A stretch of DNA of 64,000 nt from CAZAQK01 sp046344715 (GTDB lineage: Bacteria; Pseudomonadota; Alphaproteobacteria; Rickettsiales; SXRF01), in assembly GCA_046344715.1 (NCBI GenBank), contig JBKDKX010000002.1, forward strand, positions 62,001 through 126,000, read 5' to 3'. This document shows positions 51,642-59,397 of this stretch, piece after piece. Position 1 is the stretch's first letter. Each line of letters opens with the position of its first letter. The notes under the pieces are model-generated. The model was not told where the DNA came from. It did not search any database and saw only the letters and a program-made list of their open reading frames with translations. The translations under genes were made by a program, and so were the position numbers.

Positions 51642-51813
51642 ATTGGAATTGAAAGATGTCACGATTGCTGACGAGCGTCAATACTTGGCTGATTTAGATG
51701 CAATGCTTTCTGATTATGAAAGCATGAACTACTCAGAAACGCTCAGCCATTTCCAAGAAATAATGAACAGGGCGGCAAATATCACCGCAAAACATACGAC
51801 TAAAATCCATTAA
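51631..51813 (+). CDS. Unknown small acidic protein, 60 aa
   Basis: Not recognised. A good GAAAGGAA ribosome-binding site precedes ATG 51631. The sequence is acidic and helical (DERQYLADLDAMLSDYES), the opposite charge to its upstream neighbour; the two might interact, but this is inference only. Confidence 0.55.
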   Translation: MVTKLELKDVTIADERQYLADLDAMLSDYESMNYSETLSHFQEIMNRAANITAKHTTKIH

Positions 51814-51847
51814 TCTAAACACCAAACATCGGGAAAGGAATATTCAT

Positions 51848-52060
51848 ATGGCTAAGCGCACTAAAGCAAAAAAAGTAACCGTTCTGGTTTATCACTGGAA
51901 CGGTCTTAAGGTTATTTTTAATGCATTCCCAACTTTAAGCAATCAACTGCATGCTGCGATGTACGACGTTAAAACCAATATTCTAAAGTGGGTTTGTTTT
52001 GACGACGATACATTAAAGCAAATACGCATTGAGGGCAAACCACAGCAGGTGGTTGTCTAA
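51848..52060 (+). CDS. Unknown small protein, 70 aa
   Basis: Not recognised. Basic N-terminus (MAKRTKAKKVTVLVYHWNG) followed by alternating hydrophobic and polar residues that suggest beta strands. GGGAAAGGAA ribosome-binding site. Two bases separate it from the next gene. Confidence 0.55.
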   Translation: MAKRTKAKKVTVLVYHWNGLKVIFNAFPTLSNQLHAAMYDVKTNILKWVCFDDDTLKQIRIEGKPQQVVV

Positions 52061-52062
52061 CA

Positions 52063-52377
52063 ATGAATATTAGCGAGCTGGACATTGAAATAGATAGGCT
52101 GCAGAGCAGGCTTGATCCTGACTCTAAAACCTATCGTTATGAAAGTGTCCAGCTCGATATATTGGTTATGAAGCGCGACTTACTCGAACTCACCAAAGCC
52201 AAGCAAACAGCGGAATCCGAGATATCAGCAATGCGCAAGCAGCTCGATTATCATGAATTGAGGACGCGCGTATTAGAAACCGCGTTCGTGGCTTTGTGTG
52301 CACCAGGCATGCGTGAGGCGTTGGTAATAAAAACATGCGAAAAATTAGCAGAAAAAATTCAGGGAAAACCATTATGA
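52063..52377 (+). CDS. Unknown coiled-coil protein, 104 aa
   Basis: Heptad-like pattern over much of the length (ELDIEIDRLQSRLD, LVMKRDLLELTKAKQTAESEISAMRKQLDYHELRTRVLE). Its last four bases overlap the start of the ATPase gene (ATGA), so it may be a partner or loader of that protein. Confidence 0.6.
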   Translation: MNISELDIEIDRLQSRLDPDSKTYRYESVQLDILVMKRDLLELTKAKQTAESEISAMRKQLDYHELRTRVLETAFVALCAPGMREALVIKTCEKLAEKIQGKPL

Positions 52378-53717
52378 AGCAGTTGGCTGCTGAAAGCATC
52401 ACAGATGAAGAAGTTTTTGGAGAGAAAAGCACATCCGAGAAAGTGGATGTTATGACAAACCTGCAAAAAGAAGAGGAAATAAAAAGGCTCGCAGGGCTCA
52501 CGTCGACGCAGTATGCAATTGAAAGAAAGCATGCCGCAAAACGGATGGATATGCCGGCTGCAGTGCTAGATAAGGCAATTAAAGGCGAGAGGGCAGAAGA
52601 TGATAATAAAGGGCAGGGCAGGCCGCTTGAGCTTCCTGATATCGAGCCATGGCCTGAGTATGTTGAAGGATCCGCGCTTCTTGATGAGGTAGTAGAGATT
52701 ATTGGGCGTTACATCGTCATGGATAAGCATGAGATCTACGCCACCGCACTATGGGCGATACATACGCACTGCTATAAGGCATTTTTTGTTACGCCGCGCC
52801 TGGCTATTACGAGCCCAGTAAGGGAATGCGGAAAGACCGTTTTATTGGATGTCCTGCATGCGCTGGTATGCCGTCCTATGATGACAGCAAATCTTACCGC
52901 TGCAGCGTTGTTTCGTGTTATCGAACAAGGTTATCCGACGATATTGTTTGATGAAGCTGAGAGCCTTAGAGATGAAGAAGATGAAAGACGAAGCCTGTTA
53001 AATTCGGGTTATAGAAGGGATGGTTATGCTACCCGCTGCATTGGCGAGAAGAATGAGGTCAGGCAATTTTCTACCTTTGCTCCCGTTGCCATTGCCCAGA
53101 TAGGGCAGCTTCCTGATACGCTGCAATCCCGATCAATCGTCATTAAAATGCGCAGAAAAAGACAGGATGAGCAGGTTGAGCAAATCCGCGCAGGCCAAAC
53201 CACAAACTTAATGCGAGTGGCTAGAAAGATAGCGCGCTGGACAAGGGATTGCTATTCCGCACTTGAGGTGGCAACACCAGAAACGTCAGGACTTTTTAAT
53301 CGTGACGCTGATAACTGGCATGCGCTTTTTGCGATAGCTGATATGGCGAGGGGGGATATTGATACCCAAGCGCGCGAGGCAGCGCAGGCATTATTGATAA
53401 AAGATAACGGGGCAGGCGCATTTAAGGAGCAGCTGCTAGCTGATATAAAGGGGATTATTTCCGAGATAACAGACGATACCATTGCATCATCCTGGCTTGC
53501 TAAAGAGCTGGTTGGCCTGGAAGATAGGCCATGGGGTGAATGTAACCGTGGCAAGCAGATAACGGCGGCATGGCTTTCGCGCCGGCTTGAAAGTTTTGGT
53601 ATTCGTTCAAATACGATAAGGACTTCAATCGGAACCGCTAAAGGATATCGGCGTGAGCACTTCAATGATGCATTCAGCCGTTTCCTTCCAGAGAACAAAA
53701 ACGTAACAATTGAGTAG
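52374..53717 (+). CDS. DUF3631-type ATPase, putative replication protein of the element
   Basis: 447 residues. The Walker A-like SPVRECGKTVLLD (147-159, Lys154) and Walker B TILFDEAESL (189-198, Asp193-Glu194) belong to a helicase-like ATPase. The C-terminal DUF3631 region has IASSWLAKELVGLEDRPW and TAAWLSRRLESFGIRS. Proteins of this type, often fused to primases, serve plasmids and phages in replication. ATG 52374 is taken because it overlaps the previous stop. No primase domain is present. Iteron-like sequences begin at its stop codon, which supports an origin-related role. Confidence 0.82.
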   Translation: MKQLAAESITDEEVFGEKSTSEKVDVMTNLQKEEEIKRLAGLTSTQYAIERKHAAKRMDMPAAVLDKAIKGERAEDDNKGQGRPLELPDIEPWPEYVEGSALLDEVVEIIGRYIVMDKHEIYATALWAIHTHCYKAFFVTPRLAITSPVRECGKTVLLDVLHALVCRPMMTANLTAAALFRVIEQGYPTILFDEAESLRDEEDERRSLLNSGYRRDGYATRCIGEKNEVRQFSTFAPVAIAQIGQLPDTLQSRSIVIKMRRKRQDEQVEQIRAGQTTNLMRVARKIARWTRDCYSALEVATPETSGLFNRDADNWHALFAIADMARGDIDTQAREAAQALLIKDNGAGAFKEQLLADIKGIISEITDDTIASSWLAKELVGLEDRPWGECNRGKQITAAWLSRRLESFGIRSNTIRTSIGTAKGYRREHFNDAFSRFLPENKNVTIE

Positions 53718-53776
53718 TGTGACGTTTTTGATTTTTGCTCCTAATATAGACTGACAGCCACTTGTGACGTTGTTAC
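53717..53776. repeat. Iteron-like TGTGACGT motifs, right
   Basis: GTGTGACGT at 53717-53725 and TTGTGACGTTGTTAC at 53762-53776. They correspond to the left cluster at 46656-46782. Confidence 0.65.
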
Positions 53777-53790
53777 CTTTTTATAGGGGG
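53754..53790 (-). repeat. Right copy of the 37-bp inverted repeat
   Basis: Ends TTTTATAGGGGG; its reverse complement matches 46644-46680 at 31 of 37 positions. It opens the gene-free stretch 53718-54186. Confidence 0.85.
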
Positions 53791-53893
53791 TGTTTATACA
53801 CTCTGTCTTTTGTCTTTGGCTATGTGGTCACCTGCAGCAAAATACGCCGCAATTAATAATATATTTCATTATCAATGGCTTGTTGTAAAAACA

Positions 53894-53971
53894 ACGGCAA
53901 TATTACGGTATGGTTTCTATAAGGGTTAGGGCGAGATTAGGGTGAGGTTATACGGCAAGATTACGGCAACG
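53894..53971 (+). repeat. Direct repeats in the gap between the ATPase and integrase genes
   Basis: ACGGCAATATTACGG (53894) and ACGGCAAGATTACGG (53952) differ at one position and are 58 bp apart; a third partial ACGGCAAC follows. Between them GGGTTAGGGCGAG and GATTAGGGTGAGG also repeat. The 469-bp gap (53718-54186) has no convincing gene. Confidence 0.6.
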
Positions 53972-54073
53972 CCCAATTTGAATTTTGTCCACCTATTAAA
54001 AAGGGAAATCTTTGGGTGCATATTGTGTGGATCTGCGCGCACAGTTTGAATTTTAATCAAAGAAAATCAAAAC

Positions 54074-54094
54074 CAAATGATATGCAATCATTTG
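54074..54094. promoter_or_regulatory. Inverted repeat downstream of the integrase gene
   Basis: CAAATGAT-ATGCA-ATCATTTG is a perfect 8-bp stem with a 5-base loop. It may be a protein-binding site or a terminator for the leftward integrase transcript. Confidence 0.45.
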
Positions 54095-54161
54095 CTCGTT
54101 TTGTATAATATATTGAAATATATATATTAAATTAATTCGTATTAGGTGCGGTTATGTAAAA

Positions 54162-54178
54162 GATAACGCTAGGATAAC
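54162..54178 (+). promoter_or_regulatory. Paired GATAAC motifs at the 3' end of the integrase gene
   Basis: GATAAC at 54162 and 54173, 11 bp apart, nine bases before the integrase stop. Same spacing as the pairs near attL and attR. Confidence 0.45.
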
Positions 54179-54186
54179 GTCGTGGC

Positions 54187-55422
54187 TTAATGTCGGTGTA
54201 GATGAACAACCTTTTGTTCACTGCCGGAAATAATCAGATCAAGCTCTATACCCCATGAATTAAGCGCGCGCGCCTTCTCCTGCATGTATTGATGTCTGAG
54301 GTAGGTATCTGTTACGGATACGCCTTGGCTATGATTTAAGACGCGGGATATCACATCCTTGCTATGCCCAAGCTCTCCAAGGAATGTGGCAACGGTTCTG
54401 CGCAGGTCGTGCAATGTCCACGGCTTATCAAAGCCGCAGGCATCATATAATTTCTGAACGCGCTTATTGTTATGGGTGATTGATTTATCCTGCACGGTGC
54501 TGAAAAGATAAACATCAGATATTTTGGGAATGCTGCTTATAACATCAATTGCCATATCAGATAATGGTACGGCGTGCTGCCGGCCGTTCTTTGAATCGGA
54601 TGCCGGAATCGTCCAAATCTTTTCCTTTAAGTCTACATCTACCCACCGCATGCGCATAATCTCCTGACCGCGCATGCCGGTTATCAATGCCAACTGGTAG
54701 CGTTGCTTCCAAGGGTATTGCTCTGCTTCACACACTTTCCAGAAGGTTTTTATTTCATCGCGTGATAGCCATCGATCGCGCCTTACTTCATCACCTGGTT
54801 TCTTTATGTAGTGGGCAGGTGATGCCTCGATTATATCCAATTCACAAAGCCAGCCAAAGAATCGCTTAAGGTTTGCAAGCAGCCTGTTAGCCGCTATCGG
54901 GCGAGCGCCTGCAGCGTAGACCTCATCAATCAATTCCCTGACGTGTGCTTTTGTTATCTTTTCAACTTCCCATTTTTCCCAGCTTTGTTTTTGAGTGATC
55001 GGATAGCTTTTCAATAGATTCTTTATTTGTTTCCATGTGCGCCTACCTTTTGGCTTTAGATGTTCATCAACGTATTTATCAACCATACGTTCGTATGTGT
55101 TTAGCTCTTTGGTTAAATCGATATAGGCCTTATATTTATCGTCCTGCCGGCGTGAAAGCGGGTCACCCCCTTTGGATATAGCTACCTGCATTTCCCTCGC
55201 CTCCTCGCGCGCCTTTTTAAGGCTGTAGTGGGGGTATTTCGAAAGAGTCATGCAGCGTTGCTTTTTTCCGATCCGATAATAGAGAACAAAACTTTTGGTT
55301 CCCTGTGCACTGACGCGCAGCGCAAGGGCTGAAACCTCGGTGTCAAAATACTCCTCTCTGATTTTATCTGCAGGGCATGTCGCGCTTTTAATGAAGAACT
55401 CAGTAAGTGTTTTGATCGGCAT
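54187..55422 (-). CDS. int: P4-type tyrosine integrase
   Basis: 411 residues. The N-terminal DUF4102-like domain (EEYFDTEVSALALRVSAQGTKSF...YRIGKKQRCMTLSKYP) is followed by a core-binding SAM-like domain and the catalytic domain. Catalytic Arg lies in ITGMRGQEIMRM, His-x-x-Arg in TLHDLRRT, His in LNHSQ and Tyr in TDTYLRH. It recombines at the tRNA-Lys 3' end. The start at 55422 (MPIKTLTEFF) is favoured by the family's normal N-terminus and a GGGGA site. Paired GATAAC motifs lie just upstream, so the protein may repress its own gene. Confidence 0.93.
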   Translation of the reverse strand: MPIKTLTEFFIKSATCPADKIREEYFDTEVSALALRVSAQGTKSFVLYYRIGKKQRCMTLSKYPHYSLKKAREEAREMQVAISKGGDPLSRRQDDKYKAYIDLTKELNTYERMVDKYVDEHLKPKGRRTWKQIKNLLKSYPITQKQSWEKWEVEKITKAHVRELIDEVYAAGARPIAANRLLANLKRFFGWLCELDIIEASPAHYIKKPGDEVRRDRWLSRDEIKTFWKVCEAEQYPWKQRYQLALITGMRGQEIMRMRWVDVDLKEKIWTIPASDSKNGRQHAVPLSDMAIDVISSIPKISDVYLFSTVQDKSITHNNKRVQKLYDACGFDKPWTLHDLRRTVATFLGELGHSKDVISRVLNHSQGVSVTDTYLRHQYMQEKARALNSWGIELDLIISGSEQKVVHLHRH

Positions 55423-55433
55423 ATCATTCCCCA

Positions 55434-55450
55434 GATAACAAAAAGATAAC
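55434..55450 (+). promoter_or_regulatory. Paired GATAAC motifs upstream of the integrase gene
   Basis: GATAAC at 55434 and 55445, 11 bp apart, in the control region between int and attR. Confidence 0.5.
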
Positions 55451-55579
55451 AAAAAACCTGTTTACTAAACTTTCCGAACCTTTTCTTTATTTTGCTATAT
55501 TTGCATCAATATAGGGTTTTATCAAGATAATTTGTATTTATACTTTTCGATTGTTTTCTATCCAAGGTATAAGACCAAG

Positions 55580-55627
55580 TGACTCTTAATCAGCGGGTCG
55601 CAGGTTCGATTCCTGCACGGCCCACCA
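55580..55627 (+). repeat. attR: 48-bp copy of the tRNA-Lys 3' end
   Basis: Identical over 48 bases to 46461-46508. No acceptor or D arm precedes it, so it is a tRNA remnant and not a gene. Confidence 0.93.
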
Positions 55628-55628
55628 C

Positions 55629-55698
55629 TGCTTTTGCCCGCGCCCTTGGCGCGGACTTGCAAAAGCAAGTGTCTCGCCGTAGCTTTAGCGAAGGCGGA
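55629..55698. repeat. Two adjacent hairpins directly right of attR
   Basis: TGCTTTTGC-CCGCGCC-CTT-GGCGCGG-ACTT-GCAAAAGCA (55629-55667) is a long interrupted stem. TCGCCGTAGCTTTAGCGA then AGGCGGA (55674-55698) is an imperfect palindrome of a kind dispersed in many genomes. Either could be a terminator or a small repeat element. Confidence 0.6.
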
Positions 55699-55714
55699 CT
55701 GGTACAACACGCTA

Positions 55715-55727
55715 GGTTCGAATCTCA
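55715..55727 (+). repeat. 13-bp direct repeat, left of the DUF5343-HEPN module
   Basis: GGTTCGAATCTCA, identical to 57011-57023. It resembles a tRNA T-arm and might be a remnant of another attachment site. Confidence 0.55.
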
Positions 55728-55763
55728 GTCGAACGGTCATTAAGTTCAAAAATGGAGGATTGT

Positions 55764-56399
55764 ATGTCTGATAGCCTACCTTTTATGAATTCAACTGGAC
55801 TTATAACCACTATTCTCAACAAAATTATCGAAGCTCAAACGCCAACAAAATACAGTTTGGATTTTCAGGCGAATAAACTTGGGTATGGAAGCGGTAGTGC
55901 TAAACCCTTTATTCCTCTATTAAAGAGAATTGGCTTTTTATCCTCTGATGGCACACCGACTGAGTTATATAAAAAATTTCGCAACCCTTCTTCGCGGTCA
56001 TCAGCGATGTGTGCTGCGATAAAAAATGGGTACGCACCCCTTTATGCAATTAGCGAGTATGCTCACGATTTGGATTCCAAAAAATTAAAAGACACGGTTA
56101 TTCAAGTTACAGGTCAGCCAAATGATTCAAGCACGGTTAAAGCAATAGTTGGAACATTTAGTGCCTTAAAAGCATTTGCGAATTTTGATGAGATAGAAGA
56201 TATTTCTGATGAAAAAGAGTCAGAAGTAGTTAAGCCAACGAGTAAGACTCTTCCTGCGCCTAGCCAGCACATTCCTGAGGCCACAGCCCCAAGAGGAATG
56301 AACCTCTCTTACACAATTAATCTCAATCTACCAGAAACTAAAGACCCAGAAGTCTTTGATGCAATTTTTACTAGCTTAAAAACAAAGTTACTTAGCTAG
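55764..56399 (+). CDS. DUF5343-like protein, 211 aa
   Basis: The N-terminal half PFMNSTGLITTILNKIIEAQTPTKYSLDF then PFIPLLKRIGFLSSDGTPTELYKKFRN is a winged-helix-like pattern typical of DUF5343. The C-terminal part has a linker (SEVVKPTSKTLPAPSQHIPE) and YTINLNLPETKDPEVFDAIFTSLK. GGAGG six bases upstream sets ATG 55764. One base separates it from the HEPN gene. DUF5343 proteins recur next to nuclease or HEPN genes; a regulatory or antitoxin role is inferred. Confidence 0.7.
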   Translation: MSDSLPFMNSTGLITTILNKIIEAQTPTKYSLDFQANKLGYGSGSAKPFIPLLKRIGFLSSDGTPTELYKKFRNPSSRSSAMCAAIKNGYAPLYAISEYAHDLDSKKLKDTVIQVTGQPNDSSTVKAIVGTFSALKAFANFDEIEDISDEKESEVVKPTSKTLPAPSQHIPEATAPRGMNLSYTINLNLPETKDPEVFDAIFTSLKTKLLS

Positions 56400-56400
56400 C

Positions 56401-57006
56401 ATGAACGAAAAAACGGCAGATATTATTAGAAACTTCGGCATGGCCAATCAAATGGCTGAAGTTGCTTTGGATCGAATTGAGAAGAAATACAATATCGACC
56501 TTGGTAGAGTAAAAAAATCCATAGATTCTGTTTCAGAGAATTATGTGGATTTTGAAAAAGATATACGAAAAGAAGCTGCTGAAATGGCTCAGCACTACGA
56601 GCTATTTTATTGTTTAGAAGTTTCAATAAGAAAGCTAATCAGTCAACGCCTTCAGGAAAATTATGGTGTTGATTGGTGGAATGCGAAGAAGATTGATGGC
56701 AAAGATGTCGTCCCACAAGTAGTAAGAGACTACGCAAAGCAAAGTCAGGAAAACGAATTAACACAAGCAATCATAACGCGATCCGATGATTTGATTGACT
56801 ACATCTCATTTGGTCATCTTGCGGATATAATTGTCCCTAATTGGGATATTTTTGGAGACATGTTTACAAAAAGAGAGGCTGTTCAGAAAGTTCTTAGATT
56901 ATTAAACACTCTGCGCGGCCCAATTGCTCACTGCTGCCCATTGGCCGATCATGAAATAGCAAGACTTAGGCTTACAGTAATTGATTGGTTTCAAATCATG
57001 AGTTAA
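56401..57006 (+). CDS. Swt1-like HEPN-domain protein, 201 aa
   Basis: AQHYELFYCLEVSIRKLISQRL and the C-terminal LRGPIAHCCPLADHEIARLRL are the HEPN helices. Arg172-GPIA-His177 is the RX4H ribonuclease motif. HEPN proteins of this type are RNases in toxin-antitoxin and phage-defence systems. It follows the DUF5343 gene at one base distance and is followed by a 13-bp repeat also found upstream of the pair. The base composition is more AT-rich than the flanking backbone, consistent with transfer. Confidence 0.72.
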   Translation: MNEKTADIIRNFGMANQMAEVALDRIEKKYNIDLGRVKKSIDSVSENYVDFEKDIRKEAAEMAQHYELFYCLEVSIRKLISQRLQENYGVDWWNAKKIDGKDVVPQVVRDYAKQSQENELTQAIITRSDDLIDYISFGHLADIIVPNWDIFGDMFTKREAVQKVLRLLNTLRGPIAHCCPLADHEIARLRLTVIDWFQIMS

Positions 57007-57010
57007 TGTT

Positions 57011-57023
57011 GGTTCGAATCTCA
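57011..57023 (+). repeat. 13-bp direct repeat, right of the DUF5343-HEPN module
   Basis: GGTTCGAATCTCA five bases after the HEPN stop; exact copy of 55715-55727. The rest of 57024-57190 shows no gene. Confidence 0.55.
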
Positions 57024-57190
57024 AGTGCCTAAATTCAAGAGATTCAGGATAACTTGGCTACTAGTGTAATTAATTCTATGCCTTACAATCGCTGCAAAAT
57101 CAGCCGCACAAGCTCAAAATCCGCTCTAAGCCCCCTCTAAAAACAAACTTTCCCTTGCCATCTCAGCCTATTGGTTTATGCCTGTGGATA

Positions 57191-57352
57191 AGTGGTTCTC
57201 ATAATGTGAGATGAAAAGGGAACGAAGTACGCTTTTTTAGCAAATCTTCGGCTGTACCCGCAACTGTAAGCGACGAGCTGTTTTCGCATAAGTCACTGGG
57301 AAACTGGGAAGACTGAAAATGGTGGCGACTCGCGAGCCAGGAGACCTACCGC
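57191..57352 (+). ncRNA. Cobalamin (AdoCbl) riboswitch upstream of btuB
   Basis: Conserved blocks appear in order: GTGGTTCTC, ATGAAAAGGGAAC, the B12 box-like GCTGTACCCGCAACTGTAAG, GTCACTGGGAAACTGGGAAG and GCGAGCCAGGAGACCTACC. These are the signature elements of the family. About 150 bases separate it from the btuB start, enough for an expression platform that hides the ribosome-binding site when B12 is bound. Confidence 0.93.
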
Positions 57353-57501
57353 TTACGTGTCACACGCATTGAGAAGACGGCGTATCTTCTGGATGTAGGG
57401 CTTTGCGGCATAATTGCCGCGTGGCTTTCCCTTATGTGGTGACACTGTTTCGACATGGATATCCATGCGGTGCAGAGTCAACCATTCATAAGGAGAATTA
57501 T

Positions 57502-59394
57502 ATGCAAAAATGCATATCATTATTATTCAGCACTGCATGTGCATTATCCGTGTGTGGCGCTGCTTTTGCGTACGATCCGGAAGATCCCATCACCTCTATT
57601 GTGATTTCGCCTACGCGTTCGCCAACACCAATCAACCGCATCGCCAGCAGCATTACGGTTATAGACCACGACACCATCAAACAGCAGAACCGAGCCAGTG
57701 TGGTTGATTTGCTGCGACAGGTGCCAGGTGTTACCGTTGCCAATAATGGCGGGCAGGGGCAAACATCACGCCTGTTTATGCGCGGCACGAATTCTAACCA
57801 TGTATTGGTACTGGTGGATGGTGTGGCGCTGAATGATCCGTCTGATCCTTCGGATGCCTTCGATTTTTCTAATCTCTCAACCGATAACATTGAGCGCATT
57901 GAAGTATTGCGGGGTCCGCAAAGTACACTGTACGGATCGCAGGCGATTGGTGGCGTTATCAGCATCATTTCCAAACAGGGCAGAGGCAAACCGCGCTATA
58001 ATGCATTTGCTGAATATGGCCGCTATACCAGCAGCAGGGCAGGTGTGGGCAGTGCTGGTGAAATAGGGCGCACCTCCTATAGTTTTGAAGCGCGCAACAG
58101 CTTCACCAAAGGTATTTCTTCGTTCGATAAGCAGTTTGGCGGCAGGGAAAAAGACGGCAGCGAGAATTATACGTTCTCGGCAAACATCAGCAGCAAGCTG
58201 ACCGATAATGTTACCGCAAAACTTTCTGGCCGGTATGGCCGGAATATAACGCAGTTTGATAGCCCGGGTGGGTTTACTCGCCCGAGTGATGATCCGCTGC
58301 CATATAACGATTCACGGCAATTTACAGGCCGTGCGGCAGGTGAAGTATCACTTATGGATGGAAAGTGGACGCAGGAGATGAGTGTCTCCATGTTGCATCT
58401 GAACCGTGGGCAGATCACCGAATATTTTGATGCCATGTTCAATACGTTCTTTGGCCGCCAGCAATATCAGGGCTGGCGCGAGAAAGTGGATTGGGTGCAT
58501 CGTATAAAACTGCTGCCCTATCAAACCCTGACGGTGGGGGCAGAAGCCTCAACCGATCACCTGAAAAGCGATACACTAAGCGAGATCAACGTGGATAATC
58601 GCGCTGTGTTTGTGGATGATCAGATAAGTTTCGGTGAAGATATATTTGTTGGTACTGGCATGCGCCTTGATGATCAACAGTCATTTGGTAAACAATTTAC
58701 CTGGAAGGTCGCGCCGGGCTATGTGCTGCGTGCCACCGGCACTCGCCTTAAAGCCAGCTATGGTACGGGGTTTAAGGCGCCTTCCTTGTCACAATTATTT
58801 GACACCTCATCTGGTAACCCGCAACTAAACCCTGAAAAAAGCAAGGGATGGGATGCAGGCTTTGAGCAGCCATTATGGGATAACAGCGTATCATTTGGCG
58901 CAACATTCTTCCGCAATAATATTCGCCAGCTGATAGGGTTTAATCCTGCCCCGCCTTTTGCTAGCATCAACACAGGCAAAGCGCGCACCGAGGGCGTGGA
59001 ATCAGCATTAATGGTCAAGCCATTTACAGGGCTAACGCTGAATGCCAGCCATGTCTATACATTGCCGCAGGATCGCACACGGGATAAGGAATTACTGCGC
59101 CGCCCGCGCCATCAGGTGAATGTGAACGCAACGTATGATTATAGCACTGCCGGAGATATTGGCATGAACATCCGCTATTCAGGTGAACGGCGGGATATTG
59201 ATATCAATGCGCCCTATGGCCTGGTGTACGTGAAGTCTTTTTCTACCATAGACCTCACCACCAATTATCACGTCAATGAGCATGTAACACTCTATGGCCG
59301 CGTAGAAAACCTGCTGGATAAACGTTATGAGGAAGTCTACGCGTATGGCCAGCCAGGTATGTCACTCTTTGCTGGTGTGAAAACGAATTTCTAG
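57502..59394 (+). CDS. btuB: TonB-dependent vitamin B12 receptor BtuB
   Basis: 630 residues: a signal peptide (about 1-23), a TonB-box-like ITSIVISPTR, the plug domain (VVDLLRQVPGVTVANNGGQGQTSRLFMRGTNSNHVLVLVDG, ERIEVLRGPQSTLYGSQAIGG) and a 22-strand barrel ending VENLLDKRYEEVYAYGQPGMSLFAGVKTNF, with a terminal Phe for Bam. ATG 57502 follows AAGGAGA. The riboswitch supports B12 as substrate. Confidence 0.94.
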   Translation: MQKCISLLFSTACALSVCGAAFAYDPEDPITSIVISPTRSPTPINRIASSITVIDHDTIKQQNRASVVDLLRQVPGVTVANNGGQGQTSRLFMRGTNSNHVLVLVDGVALNDPSDPSDAFDFSNLSTDNIERIEVLRGPQSTLYGSQAIGGVISIISKQGRGKPRYNAFAEYGRYTSSRAGVGSAGEIGRTSYSFEARNSFTKGISSFDKQFGGREKDGSENYTFSANISSKLTDNVTAKLSGRYGRNITQFDSPGGFTRPSDDPLPYNDSRQFTGRAAGEVSLMDGKWTQEMSVSMLHLNRGQITEYFDAMFNTFFGRQQYQGWREKVDWVHRIKLLPYQTLTVGAEASTDHLKSDTLSEINVDNRAVFVDDQISFGEDIFVGTGMRLDDQQSFGKQFTWKVAPGYVLRATGTRLKASYGTGFKAPSLSQLFDTSSGNPQLNPEKSKGWDAGFEQPLWDNSVSFGATFFRNNIRQLIGFNPAPPFASINTGKARTEGVESALMVKPFTGLTLNASHVYTLPQDRTRDKELLRRPRHQVNVNATYDYSTAGDIGMNIRYSGERRDIDINAPYGLVYVKSFSTIDLTTNYHVNEHVTLYGRVENLLDKRYEEVYAYGQPGMSLFAGVKTNF

Positions 59395-59397
59395 CTG

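Noticed and set aside
55558..55749. Minus-strand ORF with CRNRTCDPLIKSH across attR
   Set aside because: It is a translation of the tRNA-Lys 3' remnant and the neighbouring hairpins; such peptides are well-known tRNA artefacts.
57011..57023. GGTTCGAATC fragments as tRNA genes
   Set aside because: No acceptor, D or anticodon arms can be built around either copy.
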